In this document: positions 1 to 8,795 of the stretch, one piece after another | How positions within the stretch are numbered: the stretch's first letter is position 1 | Layout of the letters: each line of letters starts with the position of its first letter | Assembly: GCF_030818955.1 (NCBI RefSeq) | Contig: NZ_JAUTBF010000001.1 | Span: forward strand, 1,054,001-1,118,000 | DNA length: 64,000 nt | From: Microbacterium trichothecenolyticum | GTDB lineage: Bacteria; Actinomycetota; Actinomycetes; Actinomycetales; Microbacteriaceae | Reading direction: 5' to 3' | Notes under the pieces: model-generated | Seen by the model: only the letters and a program-made list of their open reading frames with translations | Databases searched by the model: none | What the model was told of the DNA's origin: nothing | Position numbers and translations under genes: made by a program

Positions 1-31
1 GGTGAGCCCCACCGCATGGAGCGCCCCCGAC

Positions 32-59
32 AGCGTTCCCGAAGACACGCGGGAACGCT
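32..59. terminator. Hairpin downstream of pgi
   Basis: A 10-bp perfect stem (AGCGTTCCCG at 32-41 pairing with 50-59) closes an 8-nt loop. It may end transcription from a plus-strand gene left of the window, or back up the stronger hairpin nearer pgi. Confidence 0.5.
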
Positions 60-167
60 CCTCGCATCACGGGCGGAAAAAGCTTTGACCGGGCTTTTCT
101 TCGGGATCCTCGCCCTCGCGGGAGATCGATCGCCACCGCGGTCGCGTCGGAGAGCGCGCGCAGAACG

Positions 168-217
168 CGAAACGGGCCGATCCGCGAGAGAAATTTCTCG
201 ACGGATCGACCCGTTCG
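168..217 (-). terminator. pgi terminator hairpin
   Basis: The arms at 168-184 and 202-217 (around ACGGGCCGATCCG) pair over about 14 bp with one mismatch. The loop contains a second palindrome, GAGAAATTTCTC. It lies 25 nt past the pgi stop. Confidence 0.65.
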
Positions 218-241
218 GTCGCACTCAGCGCGTGGCAGCGG

Positions 242-1921
242 TCACGAGCGGTGAGCGCGGTAGTACTGCAGCAACCCCGCCGTCGAGGCATCCTGCGCCG
301 CGAGCGCCTCGTCATCGCCCTCAACGGCGGGCGCGATCTGCAGGGCGAGCTGCTTGCCGAGCTCGACGCCCCACTGGTCGAAGGAGTTGATGCCCCAGAC
401 CGTGCCCTGGGTGAAGGTGATGTGCTCGTACAGCGCGATGAGCTGACCGAGCACCGACGGCGTCAGCGACGGCGCGAAGATCGACGTCGTCGGCCGGTTG
501 CCCGGGAAGGTGCGAGCGGCGACGAGGGCTCCGGTCGTGCCCTCGGCCTCCACCTCTTCGGCCGTCTTGCCGAAGGCCAGCGCCTTGGTCTGCGCGAGGA
601 AGTTCGCCAGGAGAAGACCGTGCACATCGCGGCCGTCGTCGGCCAGCGGGTAGGCCGGGTTGACGAAGGCGATGAAGTCGGCGGGGATGAGGCGCGTGCC
701 CTGGTGGATGAGCTGGTAGAAGGCGTGCTGACCGTTCGTGCCGGGCTCGCCCCAGAACACCTCGCCGGTGTCGGTCGTCACGGGCGTGCCGTCCCAACGC
801 ACGGACTTGCCGTTGGACTCCATGGTGAGCTGCTGCAGGTACGCCGGGAAGCGGTGCAGCTGCTGCGCATAAGGGAGGACGGCGTGCGACTGGGCACCGA
901 GGAAGTTCGTGTACCAGACGTTCAGCAGCCCCATGAGGACCGGCACGTTCTGTTCGAGGGGGGTGGATGCCACGTGCACATCGACCGCATGGAAGCCGGC
1001 GAGCAGTTCGCGGAAGACGTCGGGCCCCAGCGTGATCGCCAGCGACAGGCCGATGGCGGAGTCCACGGAATAGCGACCGCCCACCCAATCCCAGAAGCCG
1101 AATGCGTTGGTGGGGTCGATGCCGAACGCGGCCACCTTGTCGAGCGCGGTGGACACGGCGACGAAGTGGTGCGCGACGGCGGCGGTGCGGGCTTCGTCGG
1201 TGTCGGCGATCGCGCCCGCGGCGGCCAGCTTCTCCCACAGCCAGTCGCGCGCGAGGCGGGCGTTGGTCAGGGTTTCCAGCGTCGTGAACGTCTTCGATGC
1301 GACGATGAAGAGCGTGGTCTCGGGGTCGAGATCGGCGGTCTTCTGCGCGATGTCGGTCGGGTCGATGTTCGACACGAAGCGCGCGTGGATGCCCGCATCG
1401 GCATACGGGAGGAGGGCCTCGTAGACCATCACGGGACCGAGGTCGCTGCCGCCGATGCCGATGTTGACGACGGTCTCGACCTTCTTACCCGTGACGCCGC
1501 GCCACTCGCCCGCGCGCACGCGGTCGGCGAAGGCGCTGAGCCGGTCGAGCACCTCCTGCACGTCGTGGTCGACCTGCTGCCCGTCGACGACGAGCGCGGG
1601 CTCCGCACCGGCGGGTCGGCGAAGCGCCGTGTGCAGCACGGCGCGGTCTTCGCTGGTGTTGAGGTGCGCACCGCGGAGCATGTCGGCAAAGCGCTCGCGC
1701 ACTCCGGTCTCAGCGGCGAGCGCCACGAGCGCGTCGAGAACCTCGGGCGTCACGAGGTTCTTCGACAGGTCGACGTGCAGGTCGCCGACGGTGCGGGTCA
1801 GAGCGCTCACGCGGTCGGGGGTGGTGGCGAACCAACCGCGGAGGTCGGGCTCGAAGTCGTCGCGCAGAGCACTCAGACGGGACCAGGCGGAGGTGGTGGT
1901 GGGGTCGATAGGCGCAGTCAC
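242..1921 (-). CDS. pgi: Glucose-6-phosphate isomerase
   Basis: Interconverts glucose 6-phosphate and fructose 6-phosphate in glycolysis and gluconeogenesis, in the cytosol. The 559-residue protein is full length for the bacterial family. It carries the SIS sugar-binding glycine stretch (GIGGSDLGP near residue 160), the SKTFTTLET phosphate-binding segment, and both family signatures (around [18 protein letters not shown] and near [14 protein letters not shown] at the C-terminus). I chose the GTG at 1921. The GTG at 1930, three codons upstream, lies inside a TAGCGT hexamer that sits 7 nt before 1921 and looks like the -10 of a leaderless transcript. The gene is monocistronic here. Confidence 0.97.
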   Translation of the reverse strand: MTAPIDPTTTSAWSRLSALRDDFEPDLRGWFATTPDRVSALTRTVGDLHVDLSKNLVTPEVLDALVALAAETGVRERFADMLRGAHLNTSEDRAVLHTALRRPAGAEPALVVDGQQVDHDVQEVLDRLSAFADRVRAGEWRGVTGKKVETVVNIGIGGSDLGPVMVYEALLPYADAGIHARFVSNIDPTDIAQKTADLDPETTLFIVASKTFTTLETLTNARLARDWLWEKLAAAGAIADTDEARTAAVAHHFVAVSTALDKVAAFGIDPTNAFGFWDWVGGRYSVDSAIGLSLAITLGPDVFRELLAGFHAVDVHVASTPLEQNVPVLMGLLNVWYTNFLGAQSHAVLPYAQQLHRFPAYLQQLTMESNGKSVRWDGTPVTTDTGEVFWGEPGTNGQHAFYQLIHQGTRLIPADFIAFVNPAYPLADDGRDVHGLLLANFLAQTKALAFGKTAEEVEAEGTTGALVAARTFPGNRPTTSIFAPSLTPSVLGQLIALYEHITFTQGTVWGINSFDQWGVELGKQLALQIAPAVEGDDEALAAQDASTAGLLQYYRAHRS

Positions 1922-1928
1922 GGAGACC

Positions 1929-1934
1929 ACGCTA
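1929..1934 (-). promoter_or_regulatory. pgi -10 element, leaderless
   Basis: TAGCGT on the minus strand, 7 nt before the GTG at 1921, matches the TANNNT pattern. Transcription would start at or next to the start codon. Confidence 0.5.
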
Positions 1935-2015
1935 GCGACCCGCGCCGCACGCCGCGCCGCACGTGACGAACTGTGGGAGAACAGCTAAGGCGTCGCGCTC
2001 CGGGCAAGAGCGGGC

Positions 2016-2699
2016 TTACTCCCCCGGGAGCGGAATCTCGCGCGTCGCATCCCAGGGCTCCGTCCACCCGAGCCGGTCGAAGAGGCCGTCGAGCACCATC
2101 GCGGTGAAGCCCCACAGCGTCTGCGGCCCGGAAGCCGTCTCGAGTGCGAACGCCGGTCCGTGCCACTCGCGACCGTCGCGGCGGATCACCGTCGACCCGC
2201 GGCGCGCCGGGTCGAGCAGGTCGGCGACCGGGGCGCGGAACACGTCCGCCGACTCGGCCGCGTCGACGGCCCGTACGGGGGTCGGCTGCGACCACCAGCC
2301 GAGCACGGGCGTCACCTCGTGGCGGGAGTAGGCGAGCGGAACGGGTGCGAGCGTCCCGAGCACGTCGACACCCGCGGGATCGAGCCCCGTCTCCTCGCGT
2401 GCCTCTCGCAGCGCCGCCGCCACGGCATCCGTATCTCCCCGATCGACCCGGCCGCCGGGAAAGGCGACCTGCCCGGGGTGCGCGCGCAGGGTGCTCGCCC
2501 GCGCCAGGAGCAGGACGTCGAGATCGCTCGGGACGTGAGCGGCGACGCGGCGGCTCGGGATGCCGTCGAGCACCCCGAACAGGATGAGCACCGCCGCCGG
2601 TCGCGCCGCGCCCTCGACCGGAAGGGCCCGCAGGTCGGCGAACCCGTCGTGACCGAGGTCGCGGACGAGCGTCTCTAGCTGGGCGCGGGGTGAGGGCAT
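2016..2699 (-). CDS. NUDIX hydrolase, CoA pyrophosphatase type
   Basis: Predicted to hydrolyse a pyrophosphate bond in CoA, acyl-CoA or a related nucleotide. The 227-residue protein has the CoA-specific motif LRAHPGQVAFPGG directly ahead of the Nudix box. The helix LREAREETG supplies the metal-binding glutamates. One position of the canonical box that is usually Glu is Asp here, as is common in the CoAse subfamily. N- and C-terminal regions are typical of the actinobacterial family. It is convergent with nothing and follows the G5-domain gene at a short distance on the same strand. The substrate is inferred from the motif only. Confidence 0.85.
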   Translation of the reverse strand: MPSPRAQLETLVRDLGHDGFADLRALPVEGAARPAAVLILFGVLDGIPSRRVAAHVPSDLDVLLLARASTLRAHPGQVAFPGGRVDRGDTDAVAAALREAREETGLDPAGVDVLGTLAPVPLAYSRHEVTPVLGWWSQPTPVRAVDAAESADVFRAPVADLLDPARRGSTVIRRDGREWHGPAFALETASGPQTLWGFTAMVLDGLFDRLGWTEPWDATREIPLPGE

Positions 2700-2732
2700 G
2701 GACCGATTCCACCACCAGGTCCCGCGACACGG

Positions 2733-3668
2733 TCAGCCGTTGCAGGCCCACCCGTCGCCGTCACCGTCGAGCTTGTAGACGTCGGGCCCGACGACGCGCG
2801 CGACGCCGTCGAAGTACGACGGACCGTTGCCCGAGCCACCCCCGCAGTCGACGTCGGAGTCGATGGGCACGCAGGCGTCGGCGTAGCTCGCGTGGCATCC
2901 CTTCGCCTCCGCCTGCGCCTCGGCGGGAGGAGCGGCGGCGGGAGGCGGTGGCGCGACGTAGGTGCCGACCGACGTGACCTCGGACACGGGTGCGCGCGTG
3001 ACCGACTCGCTCACGAGCACCCGCGCGGTCTCGACACCGTCCGTCGTCGTGACACGGTAGACGGCCCTCGACTCGCCGTCGACCCCGGCCGTCGTCACGC
3101 GAGACTCGCCGCGGGCGATTCCGCCGTCGTCGACAGAGGTCTTCGCGAAGGGAACGGCTGTGACGACGGAGACCTCGGTGGTGACCGCCACCGGCGTCGG
3201 CGTCACGACAGGCGTCGGCGTCGCGCTCGCGCGAGCGGACGGGGCGTTGGATGCCACGGGTTCCGCGACCGCCGGAGCGACCGGTGCGCGGGGAAGGGCA
3301 GCGGTGACTCCACCCGAGACCAGCACGATCGCGGCCGCCACCGCGGTGACGCCGAGAGCCGCCCGCCGGGACGCGAATCGGACCCACGTGCGCTTTCCGG
3401 TGAACAGAGCGACGATCCCCGTCACCAACAGCACGACCGCGGCGAGGACGACGACCGGCCAGAGAAGGAAGACGATCGGCAGAGCGACGACAGCGATCGC
3501 GATCCACGCCCAGAGCGGCAGGCGACCGCGGCGCCGCGTCACCGGGAGCGGCACGGGTCGCTCCCGTCCGTTCTCTCCCACGCGATCCGTCCACGCTGCA
3601 CCGTCCCACCAGCGCCACCGCGACGCGTCGGAAGGGTCCGGAAACCACCCAGGCTGCTGCCCGCTCAT
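2733..3668 (-). CDS. DUF2510 / G5 / excalibur-like membrane protein
   Basis: A 311-residue membrane-anchored protein of unknown role. Residues 5-30 (PGWFPDPSDASRWRWWDG) form a DUF2510 domain. Two hydrophobic helices follow at about residues 50-90 and a third near 105-125. Then comes a Pro/Thr/Ala-rich linker and a G5-like segment at roughly residues 165-235. The C-terminus has paired cysteines and the calcium-binding DGDGDGWACNG ending of the excalibur type. The start at 3668 sits at the DUF2510 motif; the open frame upstream is a shadow. G5 and excalibur domains are usually extracytoplasmic and cell-wall associated, so the C-terminal half is probably outside. That placement is inference. Confidence 0.8.
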   Translation of the reverse strand: MSGQQPGWFPDPSDASRWRWWDGAAWTDRVGENGRERPVPLPVTRRRGRLPLWAWIAIAVVALPIVFLLWPVVVLAAVVLLVTGIVALFTGKRTWVRFASRRAALGVTAVAAAIVLVSGGVTAALPRAPVAPAVAEPVASNAPSARASATPTPVVTPTPVAVTTEVSVVTAVPFAKTSVDDGGIARGESRVTTAGVDGESRAVYRVTTTDGVETARVLVSESVTRAPVSEVTSVGTYVAPPPPAAAPPAEAQAEAKGCHASYADACVPIDSDVDCGGGSGNGPSYFDGVARVVGPDVYKLDGDGDGWACNG

Positions 3669-3762
3669 GACATATCCCCCAATATGCGCCGGGCCCCCTC
3701 GCCCGACGAGTCGGCTCAGTGAAGCAGACGGCGGGGCGCGTGTCCAGCGTTCTCGGCCTCGC

Positions 3763-4317
3763 TCAGCAGCGTCTGCCGGGGGCGGCGCCCGCGGTCGGGG
3801 TGGTGGAGGTGTCGACGCGGACGCCGAGAGCGACCGTCCAGCCGGTGGTGTTGTCACCGGTCGTCGTCGCGAGCTGGAGGGCTCCCTCGTCCTCGCCGAA
3901 CACGTTGTCGTCGGCGAGCGAGACGCGGGACAGGTTGGATGCCGACGAGGGGTAGGCCGCGTCCGCGTAGACGATCTCGCACGTGTCCTGCGGCAACGCG
4001 ACCTGCGACGTCGCGATCGCGTTGGACGCGTCGGCGATGGCATCCACATTTGGGGAGACCTCGAAATGGATGTGGGGCCACCGACCGTCGTAGCAGCCGG
4101 GGAAGATGGAGGTGAACGACACGACGCCGTCCGACCCGGCCACCTGGATGGCACCGGCGCCCAGGGCGACGAGTCCCAGGATGCCGCGCCGCGACACGAG
4201 CGCGCGAATGCCGAACGGTGCGCCCTGGTCGACGACGGGCTCGTCGGCGCGGTCGAGGAGACGGCCCTCGTAGGCGGGGCCATCGGGGGTCATCTCCGTG
4301 TGAGGGAATCTGGTCAT
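3763..4317 (-). CDS. Intradiol dioxygenase-like protein, internally deleted
   Basis: The 184-residue product matches the actinobacterial Tat-exported intradiol ring-cleavage dioxygenase family at both ends. The N-terminal part (HEMTPDGPAYEGR-type start, then LVSRRGILGLVALGAGA) is a Tat-like signal. The C-terminal part (FTSIFPGCYDGRWPHIHFE) holds the Tyr and the His-x-His iron ligands. Relatives have roughly 100 residues between these parts, including the Cys-free core strands and another Tyr ligand. Here GAGA joins directly to IQVAGSDG in frame. A good ribosome site (CGGAGG) precedes the ATG at 4317. The protein probably cannot form a normal Fe(III) site. I call it a likely non-functional or repurposed gene. 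Confidence 0.7.
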   Translation of the reverse strand: MTRFPHTEMTPDGPAYEGRLLDRADEPVVDQGAPFGIRALVSRRGILGLVALGAGAIQVAGSDGVVSFTSIFPGCYDGRWPHIHFEVSPNVDAIADASNAIATSQVALPQDTCEIVYADAAYPSSASNLSRVSLADDNVFGEDEGALQLATTTGDNTTGWTVALGVRVDTSTTPTAGAAPGRRC

Positions 4318-4467
4318 GTTCGCCTCCGGGTCGGGGTGCTGTCGATACCCGACTGTGAAGGGTGACCCCTGCCCGGCACCTCACCGATTCTTTGCGAAAG
4401 CTCTGAGACGTGATGCGCCGTCAAGGCCCCGCCCGCGGCGCGCGCGTGCGTGTGAAGATGAGGCGAC

Positions 4468-4479
4468 GGAGGTGATCAC
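4468..4479 (+). promoter_or_regulatory. Unusually complete ribosome binding site
   Basis: GGAGGTGATCAC ends directly at the ATG of the 103-aa gene, with AGG 7 nt from the start codon. It decides the start at 4480. Confidence 0.7.
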
Positions 4480-4791
4480 ATGGCGTCAGCGCTGCACGCG
4501 GTAACCCTCGTCGTGAACATGCCGATCACGAAGATCGACGCTCTCGACGTGATCGCCTTCGCGTCCGACGGCGGCATCGAGGATGCCGGGACCGCCCAGC
4601 CCCGGGTCTGGCTCGCGCCCCATGCGTGGGCCGAGGTGGAGATCCCGAAGTTCGCCGATCCCCCGCCCTTCGCGATCGACGTCTACTCCGACGTCTCGGG
4701 CGCGCTCGCCTGGGCGCAAGCCCGACGGCTCGCCGAGGCGCTCGAACGCCTCGGCTGGACCGTGGAACCACCGCGCGCGGGTGTGCAGTGA
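4480..4791 (+). CDS. Conserved hypothetical protein, 103 aa
   Basis: I do not recognise the family. The product is acidic and soluble, with alternating strand-like segments and an aromatic-rich middle (WLAPHAWAEVEIP), ending in a helix (AWAQARRLAEALERLGW). It looks like a small alpha/beta fold without catalytic motifs. Start choice is well supported: GGAGGTGATCAC at 4468-4479, an almost perfect anti-SD complement, directly precedes the ATG. An internal ATG at 4519 is a weaker alternative. It ends 16 nt before the convergent SDR gene. Confidence 0.65.
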   Translation: MASALHAVTLVVNMPITKIDALDVIAFASDGGIEDAGTAQPRVWLAPHAWAEVEIPKFADPPPFAIDVYSDVSGALAWAQARRLAEALERLGWTVEPPRAGVQ

Positions 4792-4807
4792 CCACGGTGA
4801 AGAGGGG

Positions 4808-5635
4808 TCAGCCCTCGAGCCCCGCGAGGATCGCGCTGCGCTCCCACAACGACTTCGCCACGGCGGGGTCGTCGGCGAGGCGGCTCGTGCGCGCCGCCCT
4901 GTTGTTCGCGTAGAAGCCGCCCGGATCCCAGTCGACACCCGGCTTGCCCAGGGCGAGCCACGTCAGGCGCGCACCGCCGACCGACGTCGACGTCATCAGC
5001 CGCTGCGCGAGCGGTCCGCCGTACAGCCATTTCCACGGCCCGTCCGACGTCGAGCCGAAGCTGGACGCGATGACACCGGGGTGGAAGGCGACGGCCGAGA
5101 GCCCCCGATCGCCGTAGCGGCGGTGCAGCTCCTTCGTGAACAGCACGTTCGCGAGCTTCGCGTTTCCGTACGCGGTGGTCGACGAATATCGGTGCTCGGC
5201 CTGCAGGTCGTTCAGGTCGAAGCGCGGGAACAGGCGTGCGGCGGCGCTGGAGGTCTGGATGACCGAGGCGCGCGATTCGAGGAGTCGCTCGCGCAGCAGC
5301 GCGGTCAGCAGGAACGGCGCGAGATGGTTGACCTGGAAGGTCAGCTCGAGCCCGTCGCCGGTGAGCGTGCGCTCGCCGAACACACCGCCGGCGTTGTTGG
5401 CGAGCACGTCGATACGGGGGTATCTCTCGAGCAGGGATGCCGCGAGCTCGCGCACTTGCGCCAGGTCGCTGAAGTCGGCGACCAACGAGTCCACCCCGAG
5501 CGTGCCCGCGACGCGAGCGGTCTTCTCGGGATTGCGCCCGACGACGACGACCTCCTCGCCGAGATCGTGCAGCTGCTTCGCGGAGGCGGCGCCGATGCCG
5601 TCGCTCGCTCCCGTGATGACGATCGTGCGGGTCAT
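4808..5635 (-). CDS. SDR family NAD(P)-dependent oxidoreductase
   Basis: A classical short-chain dehydrogenase of 275 residues. The N-terminal Rossmann motif is TGASDGIGAAS, followed by NNAGG near residue 80 and the catalytic Tyr-Lys pair in YGNAK near residue 165. The sequence resembles retinol dehydrogenase / WW-domain oxidoreductase-like SDRs, which act on varied alcohols and ketones. The substrate cannot be read from the sequence. It is divergent from msrB across about 190 bp. AGGAGGTACGA-type spacing before the ATG at 5635 supports the start. Confidence 0.88.
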   Translation of the reverse strand: MTRTIVITGASDGIGAASAKQLHDLGEEVVVVGRNPEKTARVAGTLGVDSLVADFSDLAQVRELAASLLERYPRIDVLANNAGGVFGERTLTGDGLELTFQVNHLAPFLLTALLRERLLESRASVIQTSSAAARLFPRFDLNDLQAEHRYSSTTAYGNAKLANVLFTKELHRRYGDRGLSAVAFHPGVIASSFGSTSDGPWKWLYGGPLAQRLMTSTSVGGARLTWLALGKPGVDWDPGGFYANNRAARTSRLADDPAVAKSLWERSAILAGLEG

Positions 5636-5822
5636 TCGTACCTCCTGGTCGGTTCCCTCACGCTAGCGGGGCCGGTGGAGACGACTCCGGGGCTTGAAGT
5701 CGGCATCCGGAACGACCGAGAACTCACAGCCCGCTCCCAGTCCCGAGGGACCAAAAGCGACGGGGAAGGCGTTCTCTAGAGAGACGCCCGCCACCGGGTG
5801 TCTTGACGAGAGGACACGAACC

Positions 5823-6281
5823 GTGAGCACGGAGTACCGGAAGACGTCGGAGGCGCTCGGCCGCCTCACCGACCGCCAGTTCGCCGTCACGCAGGACGAC
5901 GCCACCGAACCGCCGTTCCGCAACGAGTACTGGGACAACCACGAGGCAGGGATCTACGTCGACGTCGTGTCGGGGCAGCCGCTGTTCTCGTCGACCGACA
6001 AGTTCGAAAGCGGGTCGGGCTGGCCGAGCTTCACCAAGCCCATCGACGACGCCGCCGTCATCGAGAAGACCGACCGCACCCTGTGGATGACGCGCACCGA
6101 GGTGCGTTCCGCCGGTGCCGACAGTCACCTCGGGCATCTGTTCGACGACGGCCCGCGCGATGCCGGCGGGCTGAGATACTGCATGAACTCGGCTGCCCTC
6201 CGGTTCGTGCCCGTCTCCGACCTCGAGGAGCAGGGCTACGGTGCCTACCGCGCTCTGTTCCGGCAAGGACAGTCCTCATGA
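5823..6281 (+). CDS. msrB: Peptide-methionine (R)-S-oxide reductase
   Basis: Reduces methionine R-sulfoxide in proteins. The 152-residue enzyme has the fold signature SGSGWPSF and the catalytic [11 protein letters not shown], whose Cys is the nucleophile. The two CxxC pairs that hold a structural zinc in many MsrB proteins are missing, so this is the zinc-free form. The start is a GTG at 5823 preceded by GAGAGG; the frame open further upstream has no ribosome site. The stop overlaps the first possible msrA ATG (ATGA at 6278-6281), so the pair is one transcript, and both stereoisomers of oxidised methionine are repaired together. Confidence 0.95.
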   Translation: MSTEYRKTSEALGRLTDRQFAVTQDDATEPPFRNEYWDNHEAGIYVDVVSGQPLFSSTDKFESGSGWPSFTKPIDDAAVIEKTDRTLWMTRTEVRSAGADSHLGHLFDDGPRDAGGLRYCMNSAALRFVPVSDLEEQGYGAYRALFRQGQSS

Positions 6282-6319
6282 ACCCCTTCTCGTTCTTCAC
6301 CCGCAAAAGGAGCAACACC

Positions 6320-6874
6320 ATGACCAGCGGACCCACCGACACCGGCGAGATCACGCGTCGCCCGGGCACCGAGACCGCCGTCCTGGCGGGCGGCTGCTTC
6401 TGGGGCGTCGAGGACCTCATCCGCCGCCAGCCCGGCGTGCTCGACACGCGCGTCGGGTACACCGGCGGACAGAACGACCACGCCACCTACCGGAACCACC
6501 CCGGTCACGCCGAGGCCGTCGAGATCGTCTTCGACCCCTCGCAGACGAGCTACCGCGACATCCTCGCGTTCTTCTTCCAGATCCACGACCCGTCGACCCT
6601 GAACCGTCAGGGCAACGACGTCGGGACGAGCTACCGCTCCGCGATCTTCCCGCTCTCCCCCGAGCAGGAGCAGGTCGCGCGCGACACCATCGCCGACGTG
6701 GATGCGTCGGGCATCTGGCCCGCGAAGGTCGTCACGACCATCGAGCCCGAGGCGCCCTTCTGGGAGGCCGAGCCCGAGCACCAGGACTACCTCGTGCGCA
6801 TCCCGAACGGGTACACGTGCCACTTCGTGCGCCCCGGCTGGGTGCTGCCCAAGCGTGAGGAAGCGTCCGCGTGA
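6320..6874 (+). CDS. msrA: Peptide-methionine (S)-S-oxide reductase
   Basis: Reduces methionine S-sulfoxide, complementing msrB just upstream. The catalytic cysteine lies in [10 protein letters not shown] near residue 25. The segments GYTGG and [11 protein letters not shown] and the C-terminal NGYTCHF are family typical. I chose the ATG at 6320 because AAAAGGAG at 6305-6312 is ideally spaced. An ATG at 6278 that overlaps the msrB stop would add 14 residues and could support translational coupling. The gene ends in the stem of a bidirectional terminator. Confidence 0.95.
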   Translation: MTSGPTDTGEITRRPGTETAVLAGGCFWGVEDLIRRQPGVLDTRVGYTGGQNDHATYRNHPGHAEAVEIVFDPSQTSYRDILAFFFQIHDPSTLNRQGNDVGTSYRSAIFPLSPEQEQVARDTIADVDASGIWPAKVVTTIEPEAPFWEAEPEHQDYLVRIPNGYTCHFVRPGWVLPKREEASA

Positions 6875-6914
6875 GAAAGGGGGCCCGGATGACAAGCATC
6901 CGGGCCCCTTTCTC
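6873..6914. terminator. Bidirectional terminator between msrA and arsC
   Basis: A stem of about 18 bp with one bulged G (GAGAAAGGGGGCCCGGATG against CATCCGGGCCCCTTTCTC) has a 5-nt loop. It overlaps the last bases of both convergent genes and has A- and T-rich ends for either strand. Confidence 0.9.
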
Positions 6915-7311
6915 ATGCCAACAGGTCGTCGAGCAGGCGCTGCACGCGCGCCTTGATGTCGTCGCGGATCGGTCGCACCTCGTCGAGGCCGCGGCCCGCG
7001 GGGTCGGTCAGTTCCCAGTCCTCGTAGCGCTTGCCGGGGAAGATCGGGCAGGCATCGCCGCAGCCCATCGTGATCACGGCGTCGGACGCACGCACGTCGT
7101 CGGTCAACAGCAGCTGCGGGACCTCGGCGCTGATGTCGATGCCCTCCTCCGCCATCGCGGCGACGGCCGTGGGGTTGAGCGACTCCCCCGGGGCGCTGCC
7201 ACCCGAGAGCACGGTCACCCGGTCGCCGCCGAGCGTTCGCGCGTAGCCCGCCGCCATCTGCGAACGGCCGGCGTTGTGGACGCAGACGAAGAGGATCGTG
7301 ACGGATGCCAT
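6913..7311 (-). CDS. Arsenate reductase, LMW-PTP fold
   Basis: A 132-residue low-molecular-weight phosphatase-type protein. The active-site P-loop is CVHNAGRSQMA at residues 9-19, the C-x5-R form of ArsC-type reductases. TMGCGDAC and the following DWELTDPAG supply the second cysteine pair and the catalytic Asp. In actinobacteria such enzymes work with thioredoxin or as arsenate-mycothiol transferases; the sequence does not separate these. No arsR, arsB or acr3 gene lies nearby. The start at 7311 places the P-loop at its usual distance; an upstream frame extension to 7380 lacks family similarity. Confidence 0.88.
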   Translation of the reverse strand: MASVTILFVCVHNAGRSQMAAGYARTLGGDRVTVLSGGSAPGESLNPTAVAAMAEEGIDISAEVPQLLLTDDVRASDAVITMGCGDACPIFPGKRYEDWELTDPAGRGLDEVRPIRDDIKARVQRLLDDLLA

Positions 7312-7408
7312 CGGAACATCCTGACTCCCCGAGGTGAACGGAGGGTGTCTTGTGCCGGAGCGTCGTCGCGGCGACCGCAAGCCCCGGGGAGCGGTGGGTC
7401 TCGCTGCC

Positions 7409-7414
7409 TATGCT
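7409..7414 (+). promoter_or_regulatory. -10 element, leaderless FAD oxidoreductase
   Basis: TATGCT lies 6 nt before the ATG at 7421. No ribosome site is visible between them. Confidence 0.5.
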
Positions 7415-7420
7415 CGCGGT

Positions 7421-8656
7421 ATGAGCGAGTACGACGTCGTCGTGGTGGGCGCGGGGCTTGCGGGTCTGCGCGCAGCCACCCGACTGGCCGAAGCCGGCCG
7501 TGACGTCGTGGTGCTCGAGGCGGGCGACGCCGTCGGCGGCCGCGAGCGCACCGACATCGTCGACGGTTTCCGTCTGGATCGGGGATTCCACGTCGTGAAC
7601 CCCGCCTACCCCGCGGTCCGGCGATGGGTCGACGTCGATGCTCTCGCACTGCGCCGCTTCCCGGTCGCGGTAGGCGTGCGGCTCGAGGACCGGCTGGCGC
7701 GCGTGGCGCATCCCCTCCGGCATCCCTCCTCGATCGCCGAGACCCTGCGCAGCGGACTCGTGCGGCCGGCCGACCTCATGGCGCTGGCTCGGTGGGCGGC
7801 GCCGACGGTGGTCTCCGCCCGCGCGGCGAAGACCGGACCCGACCGGGCGCTCGTGGAGGCGTGGGATCGTGCGGGGCTCCGCGGGCCCCTCCGCGAGAGC
7901 GTGCTCGAACCGTTCCTCGCGGGCGTGCTAGCCGATGACCGGCAGGAGACCTCCGACGCTTTCGTCCGCCTGCTCGTCCGCAGCTTCGCGCTCGGGCGTC
8001 CTGGTGTGCCGGCCGCGGGGATCGGCGCGCTGCCTGCCCAGCTCGCCGAGACCGCCTGCCGCGCCGGGGCCGGCATCCGGCTCGGGCATCGCGTGGTCTC
8101 GACCCGTCCCCGCGCCCACGGGTGGCACGTCGGTATCGAGGATCAGGATGCCGTCACCGCCCGCGCCGTGGTCATCGCGACGGGCCTCGACCCTTCGCTC
8201 GACGTGCCGCTCCCCCGGCCGCGAGGCCTGCAGACGTGGTGGTTCGCCACCCCTGCGGCCCCGTCGAGCGACGCCGCGCTGCGCGTTGATGGGCGCCGCC
8301 GGGGACCGATCGTCAACACCGCGATCATGACGAACACCGCACCCACCTACGCGCCCCGCAGCCAGCACCTCATCCAGGCCACGTGCGTGATGCCCTCCGC
8401 GGCGTCGGAGTCCGGCATCCGTCGCCAGCTCGCCGAGATCTGGGAGGCCGACACCCGCGGCTGGCGCCTGCTGCGGCGCGACGACATCGCCGGGGCCCTG
8501 CCCGCGCAGGACCCGCCCCTGCGTCTCCGACGGCGCGTTCGTATGGGCGACGGGCGCTACGTCGCGGGAGACCACCGCGACACGGCGTCGATCCAGGGCG
8601 CCCTCGTCTCGGGGCAGCGGGCGGCCGAGGCGGTGCTCGCCGACCTCGCGGGGTGA
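7421..8656 (+). CDS. FAD-dependent amine oxidase / desaturase-like oxidoreductase
   Basis: A 411-residue flavoprotein. The N-terminal dinucleotide-binding motif is VVVGAGLAGLRAA, followed by the second FAD contact VLEAGDAVGGRERT. A C-terminal FAD-contact segment lies around GRYVAGDHRDTASIQGAL. This layout matches the phytoene desaturase / protoporphyrinogen oxidase / amine oxidase superfamily. The natural substrate cannot be inferred, and no carotenoid or porphyrin gene is next to it. The ATG at 7421 starts exactly at the Rossmann strand and follows a leaderless -10. Its stop codon abuts a remnant reading frame. Confidence 0.85.
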   Translation: MSEYDVVVVGAGLAGLRAATRLAEAGRDVVVLEAGDAVGGRERTDIVDGFRLDRGFHVVNPAYPAVRRWVDVDALALRRFPVAVGVRLEDRLARVAHPLRHPSSIAETLRSGLVRPADLMALARWAAPTVVSARAAKTGPDRALVEAWDRAGLRGPLRESVLEPFLAGVLADDRQETSDAFVRLLVRSFALGRPGVPAAGIGALPAQLAETACRAGAGIRLGHRVVSTRPRAHGWHVGIEDQDAVTARAVVIATGLDPSLDVPLPRPRGLQTWWFATPAAPSSDAALRVDGRRRGPIVNTAIMTNTAPTYAPRSQHLIQATCVMPSAASESGIRRQLAEIWEADTRGWRLLRRDDIAGALPAQDPPLRLRRRVRMGDGRYVAGDHRDTASIQGALVSGQRAAEAVLADLAG

Positions 8657-8795
8657 GCGCACGCCCGACGCCCCGTCGCACGGGTGGCGGCCTCTCCACG
8701 CGGACCGCTACCCGCACGCCGGGGGCCCGCAGCACTACGCGGGCTGGCTCGAGAACGCGGCGGGGTTCACGGTGGAGGTCGTTGCCGACGCGTGA
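8652..8795 (+). pseudogene. Probable 3' remnant of a lost gene
   Basis: One plus-strand frame stays open for 48 codons and reads as a plausible C-terminus (HADRYPHAGG, then [12 protein letters not shown] and EVVADA, stop at 8793-8795). Nearly every third codon position is G or C, as in real genes here. No start codon is present and the 5' part is cut off by the FAD oxidoreductase stop. I cannot name the family; a SAM-methyltransferase-like end is only a guess. The last 60 nt are antisense to the leuA 3' end. Confidence 0.4.

Noticed and set aside
251..1966. 571-codon open frame antisense to pgi
   Set aside because: High G+C leaves opposite-strand frames open. pgi is unambiguous, and this frame is low-complexity Arg/Gly/Val sequence with no domain.
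6913..7311. Arsenic resistance operon
   Set aside because: Only the reductase is present; no arsR, efflux pump or methyltransferase lies on either side.
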